Below, piece by piece: positions 15,784-19,415 of a stretch of 19,415 nucleotides of DNA. This DNA comes from Parvularia atlantis (Eukaryota; Opisthokonta; Rotosphaerida): assembly GCA_943704415.1 (NCBI GenBank), contig CALSCO010000737.1:1-19415 (forward strand), written 5' to 3'. Position numbers and translations under genes: made by a program. Position 1 is the stretch's first letter. Each line of letters begins with the position of its first letter. Under the pieces are notes generated by a model. The model was not told the origin of the DNA. It saw only the letters and a program-made list of their open reading frames with translations, and did no database searches.

Positions 15784-18700
15784 CTACGCAGTGATGCCCA
15801 TCTTCTTTAGATGGGGCGGGATGTAGACCTTGACCTCCATGTCCTGCCACGCACCGTCAGCGCACATCCGCGCGCTGGCGTGTGGGCGAGCGCGGCGCAC
15901 CCGACGGTCGTTGGGCATGTGTAACCAGCGCTGCTGGCACAGCTTGCGCGCCACCTCGACGTCGCGCATCGTCACCAGGCCAAAGCCGAGCCGATGCCCG
16001 TGGGTCTCGGCCGCCTCGGAGTAGTCCACCTCGCCGTACTGTTTGGCCGCCGCGAGGTCAGGCACACAGCTGCGCACGCGCGCCGACGCGGACACCTGCT
16101 CAAAAAACTGGCGCAGCTGCACGCTCGTGATCCACGGCGGCAGATTGCCCACAAACAGCTTGCACGGGTTGACCAGCTGCTCGAGCACGGGTGCGCCGCC
16201 GGCTGCGGGCGGCGGAGGCGATCGCCCACTGCGGCCGGGCGCGACGGGCGGCGCAGGCATGGGCACGGCCACGCGCGCGCGCAACTCCTCCTCCTCGATG
16301 ATTGTCTGCGCCTCGAAGCGCGTGAGGTACCGGCAATCGAGCTCGCGGCCGCTCCCGGGCGGCCACACGCGGCCGCTGACGGCCTGCAGCGTCGCGATGG
16401 CCTGCTCGACCGTGCCAAACTGGCGCGAGGGTTGGGGGGTGGGGGGCCATCAACAACGGCCGTACGGTCGCGGCACGGGCCGGCGCGCACCGAGACAATG
16501 CAGTTGGAGAAGTCCGGGTCGAGCCAGAACTCGACCAGCTCGCCCGTCCGGCCGAGGTACTCCTGCAGCTGCTGCTCGGTGTAGGGCCGCGCGAGCTTGC
16601 GCACGTGCAGGATCGCTGCGGCCAGGATGAGAACACTGCCGCGAAGTGCACGCACGGCAGCGCACGCGTCGGCTCGCCCAGAGGCCGGTACGGCTCGTCG
16701 CTCGTGCGCGGTACGCGCTCCAACAGAGCCAGCGCTGGCGGCGGCGGCGGCGGTGCGCGGTCACGGTCACGGTCGCGGTCGCGGTCGTAGTCGCGCTCGC
16801 GCTCTTGCCGGTCGCGCTCACGGTCGCGTTCACGGTCGCGCTCGACGCGGTCGCGCTCGACGCGGTCGCGGTCGTCGAAACGGCGCGTGCCCTGCGCAGG
16901 CGGCGGCTGCTCGTCGCGTCCGACCGCCCACTTGAGCTCGACGTTGCGGTGCCCGTCGATGTCGTGCTGGCGCACGGCCATCGCGCGGTACGCGCCCTCC
17001 ATCGTCCGGAACGTGACAAAGCCAAAGCCGCGCCGCCCGATCACGTCCGCGACCTCGACTTCGCCGTACTGCGGCGTGCGCGAGCGACAGTCAGCACGGC
17101 CTGCTCGCCGAAAGACCGCCGCGGCACCTGCGAAAAGTACTGCTCGAGCCGGCGCGACGAGCAGTCTATGGGTAGGCCGCCCACAAACAGACGGCGCGCC
17201 TGGCTCTCGGACGAGCGGCTCGGCCCGGGCGGCGCTGACGGTGCTGGCGGCGCGGGTGACGGCGGTGGCGGTCCCGAGGAACGCGATGGGCCCTTTGGCA
17301 GGGTCTTCGGCAGCTGCACCTCGACGTCCTACGCGCAGCAGCGGAGTCAGCTCTGTGAGGGCGCGCGATACAAGCAGACGATGCGCAACCTTGCGCCCGT
17401 CGATCTCCTGGATCGGATACACGACCGCGTTGCGCGCCGACTCGACCGTGTCGAAAATGACAAAGGCGTAGCCGCGGTGCAGCGTGCGCGTCTTCCACGC
17501 GAGCTTGACGTCGACCACACGGCCAAACTGCGCCCGCGGTGCGTGTCAAACCTCCCCGCACGACCGCGCCTACGCCTCGTCTGCCGCGGTGCACCTGCTC
17601 AAAGTGCCGGCGCAGCGTGTCCTCGTTCGTCGTCTGTGGCAGCCCGCCCACGAAGACCTTGCGCGCCTCGGTGCCCTCAACGCCTCCCGCCGGTGGCGCG
17701 CCCGCGTACGGATCGTCGTAGGCGTCGTATGGCGGCTGTTCGTAGCGCGGCTGCATCGGCGGCTCGTGCTGGTGATGGTACGGCGCGGGAGGCGGCGGCC
17801 CGCGCTGATCGTACGCGTCACCCCCGTACGGCGGATAGTCGTACGCCGGCTGCTGTGGGGGTGGCGGGGCCTGCTGCTGCTGCTGCGACGGCGGGTACGG
17901 CGCGCTCGCCGGGGCCGCCGGGGCACCATAGCCGTAGTCGTACGCGTACTGCGGCTGGGGCGGCTGGGGCGGCGGCTGCTGGTACTGCGGCGGGTACGAC
18001 AGCTGGTGGTACGCGGACGGCGGGTACGCGGACGGCGGGTACGCGGACGTCTGGGCCGGCGGTGGGTACGCGTACGCGGACGACGACGCGGGCTGCACGG
18101 GCGGGGGCAGCGGCAGGGGGGCAGCCGCGTAGTCGTTGTAGCCGCGCGCGTAACCCGCGGACACCGGCGGCGACTGTTGCTGCGGTTGCTGCGGTTGCTG
18201 TGGTTGCTGCGGTTGCTGCGGCTGCTGCGGCTGCTGCTGCGTTGGCGGCGGGGGATAGGCGCCGTAACCGTACGCGGACGTGGGCGTGGACGCGGACGGC
18301 GCGGACAGCGCGGACCCGTAACCCGCGTCGGACGCGTACTTTGCCGCGGCGCCGTTGGCGTAGCCCGAGCTCGGCTGCGGGTAGCCGCTCGTGCTCGTGC
18401 GCGGGTACGGGACGGCGGGGACCGCGCCTGTGCTGCGCGTGCGCGGGTCGACCGTCGGAGCTGGAGCCGCTGCCAGGCCGGCGCCAACCGCATCTTCAAC
18501 GCGCAAGCCTGCGCGGCGCACGTGAGCATGCGGCGCGCGGACGGCCCAGCTCGCGTGCGCGCACCGTCGTCGTCGGCGTCGAGCGGCGCAACGAGCCGCG
18601 GCTGCACTTGCTGCTGCTGCTGCTGCTGGTATGCGCGGTTGCGGCGACGCGTCTGGTTGCGCTGCATCAGGCTCGCAAGCTCCTCGACCTCGGCTGTGTG

Positions 18701-19229
18701 CGCGGGTGTGAGACGAAGCGGCGCGGCGCCGCGCAGGCAGCGCACCAAGCCCGTTGAGGTTGGTAATGCCGCTGTCGACGTTGGCGGCGATGGCCGCGAC
18801 GAGGTGGTTGATGCCCTCAGCCTCGAGGCCGGTCCCTGCGTGCGGCGCGCTGTCGTAAGCCACGGGCGAAAGGGGCGGACGCTACGCACGCACACTCGAG
18901 GTTGATCGACTGGATGGTGGTGTTGACGCGGAGGGCGTCGCTGAGGTACTTGGCGCCCTTGGGGCCGATCACGTTGGCCGAGAGGTCGAGCTTGAGCAGC
19001 TTGGTGTTGGCGCGGAGGGCGTCGGCGAGGGTGTACATGCCGACGGCGGTGACGTTGTTGCGGGCGAGGCCGAGCAGGCGCAGTGACGGGTGCTGCTGCA
19101 GCGCGTCGGCCAGGAGCTGCGCGCCGGCGTCGCCGATGCTGTTGGCCGAGAGCTCGAGCGTGAGGACGGAGCGCGACTGGCGCAGGAACGCGGCGATGGC
19201 CTGGGCGCCGGTGGTCGAGATGCCGTTGT
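15784..19229 (-). CDS. Leucine-rich-repeat plus four-RRM fusion protein (5' end missing), at least 951 aa
   Basis: Eleven exons: 19229..18894, 18835..18746, 18693..18565, 18508..17595, 17527..17390, 17328..17128, 17068..16666, 16615..16491, 16419..16096, 16038..15901, 15843..15784; all phases close. Numbering from the first full codon: residues 1 to about 145 are NLRC3/RNase-inhibitor-type LRRs (NGISTTGAQAIAAFL, LELSANSIGDAGAQLLADAL and so on). About 146-185 is basic and Gln-rich. About 186-460 is rich in Gln, Pro and Tyr, with QQP and SAYPP repeats. RRM1 (about 467-535, KVFVGGLP...GYAFVIF) and RRM2 (about 581-650, RLFVGGLP...GFGFVTF) are hnRNP/DAZAP1-like. An Arg-Asp/Arg-Glu tract spans 665-706. 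RRM3 (about 738-825) resembles the Acinus RRM. RRM4 (about 864-940, KLFVGNLP) precedes the end KMGITA. The RNA-binding half suggests an RNA-processing role. No stop or clear new start separates the halves, but two adjacent genes remain possible. Confidence 0.75.
16754..16880. repeat. 6-bp repeat (CGGTCG-like) encoding the Arg-Asp/Arg-Glu tract
   Basis: Imperfect hexamer repeats encode DRDRDRDR, RERD and RVERD units in the linker between RRM2 and RRM3. Such mixed-charge RD/RE tracts occur in splicing and 3'-end processing proteins. Confidence 0.8.
18172..18240. repeat. 9-bp repeat encoding QQP units
   Basis: A GGTTGCTGC-like 9-bp unit repeated about six to seven times encodes QQPQQPQQP in the low-complexity linker of the LRR-RRM protein. 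It is likely to vary in copy number. Confidence 0.85.
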
Positions 19230-19415
19230 CTGTGCGGGCGTGTTGGGCAAGAAGGAGGGAGATGACGGCGATACATGACGGCTGTGAGCGGATGGATGCA
19301 GCAGCGAGAGCAGAGAGCCGAAAGGTACGGCGGCGCAGCAGCGCCTCTCTGGCGCCTCTCTGGCGCCACACGGCAAAGTGGCGCCATCCCGCCGACGCCG
19401 CGCCGTCCCCCCCCC
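19230..19415. other. Right edge: upstream of the first visible LRR exon
   Basis: The exon ending at 19229 begins mid-codon after a CGCACAG acceptor, so at least one earlier exon exists. No LRR-like exon can be read in 19233-19415 in any phase, so it lies beyond the window, or a divergent or non-LRR exon is hidden here. An 11-bp unit (GGCGCCTCTCT) is repeated twice at about 19340-19361. Confidence 0.5.
19407..19415. repeat. C9 homopolymer at the right edge
   Basis: The window closes with nine C, mirroring the left edge. No telomere-like repeat unit is present. Confidence 0.9.

Noticed and set aside
18565-18693. Separate RRM gene starting at the ATG in this exon
   Set aside because: The LRR frame has no stop before it and the exon joins both sides in phase; kept only as an alternative pending transcript data.
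16646-18757. Plus-strand open frame of 703 codons
   Set aside because: It is antisense to the LRR-RRM exons, has Arg/Ala-rich composition typical of GC-rich shadow frames, and matches no family.
17570-19387. Minus-strand open frame of 605 codons
   Set aside because: It is an off-frame reading of the LRR-RRM gene, rich in Arg/Pro/Ser, and conflicts with the LRR and RRM reading frames except over one short exon.
1-19415. tRNA, rRNA, transposon or CRISPR array
   Set aside because: No tRNA-like arms, rRNA core segments, transposase motifs, long terminal repeats or spaced direct repeats were seen on either strand.

Overview
This window comes from a nuclear genome of a microbial eukaryote with very high GC content (judged by eye). 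It holds 12 protein-coding genes in 19.4 kb. All are split by very short introns: 70 complete introns, 44 to 113 bp and mostly 46 to 67 bp. Most donors are GTGCG, a CTGAC/CTCAC-like branch site sits shortly before the acceptor, and most acceptors are CAG. I built each gene model by joining exons at these signals and checking that the phases close and that the protein matches a family. All ten models that lie wholly inside the window close to an exact multiple of three. I cannot fix the lineage. The gene set (Rab32, BABAM2, NTAQ1, NLRC3-type leucine-rich repeats, a YSC84-like protein, a bacterial-type thiamine-binding protein) suits a free-living protist.

Layout, left to right. 1-280 (-): 5' exons of a PITRM1/PreP-like M16C protease running off the edge. 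629-2416 (-): an intron-rich homologue of bacterial thiamine-binding protein TbpA/ThiB with a signal peptide and a C-terminal anchor. 2479-4048 (+): CD2BP2/LIN1 GYF-domain protein. 4178-5304 (+): Rab32-family GTPase with a 5-nt microexon. 5478-5870 (+): unknown 91-aa protein. 6040-7156 (-): RACK1. 7426-8818 (-): NTAQ1 N-terminal glutamine amidohydrolase. 9233-9989 (+): unknown low-complexity protein. 10361-11659 (+): SYLF-SH3 protein (YSC84/SH3YL1 type). 11797-13403 (-): BABAM2/BRE. 13729-15545 (+): catalase. 15784-19229 (-, 5' end incomplete): leucine-rich repeats joined to a Q/P/Y-rich region and four RRMs.

The genes do not form a pathway. Most are housekeeping genes: pre-mRNA splicing, membrane traffic, ribosome/signalling scaffold, N-degron pathway, actin/endocytosis, deubiquitinase scaffold, peroxide removal. 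Three divergent pairs share compact promoters: 2417-2478, 8819-9232 and 13404-13728. Three pairs converge: 5871-6039, 11660-11796 and 15546-15783; the last carries a (TC)37 microsatellite. I found no rRNA, tRNA, transposon or CRISPR array.

The best candidates for new biology are the anchored bacterial-type thiamine-binding protein, the LRR-RRM fusion, and the Rab32 gene with a 5-nt exon in its P-loop and His in place of the catalytic Gln. The window starts and ends in nine-C runs, which suggests a short assembly contig ending at homopolymers.
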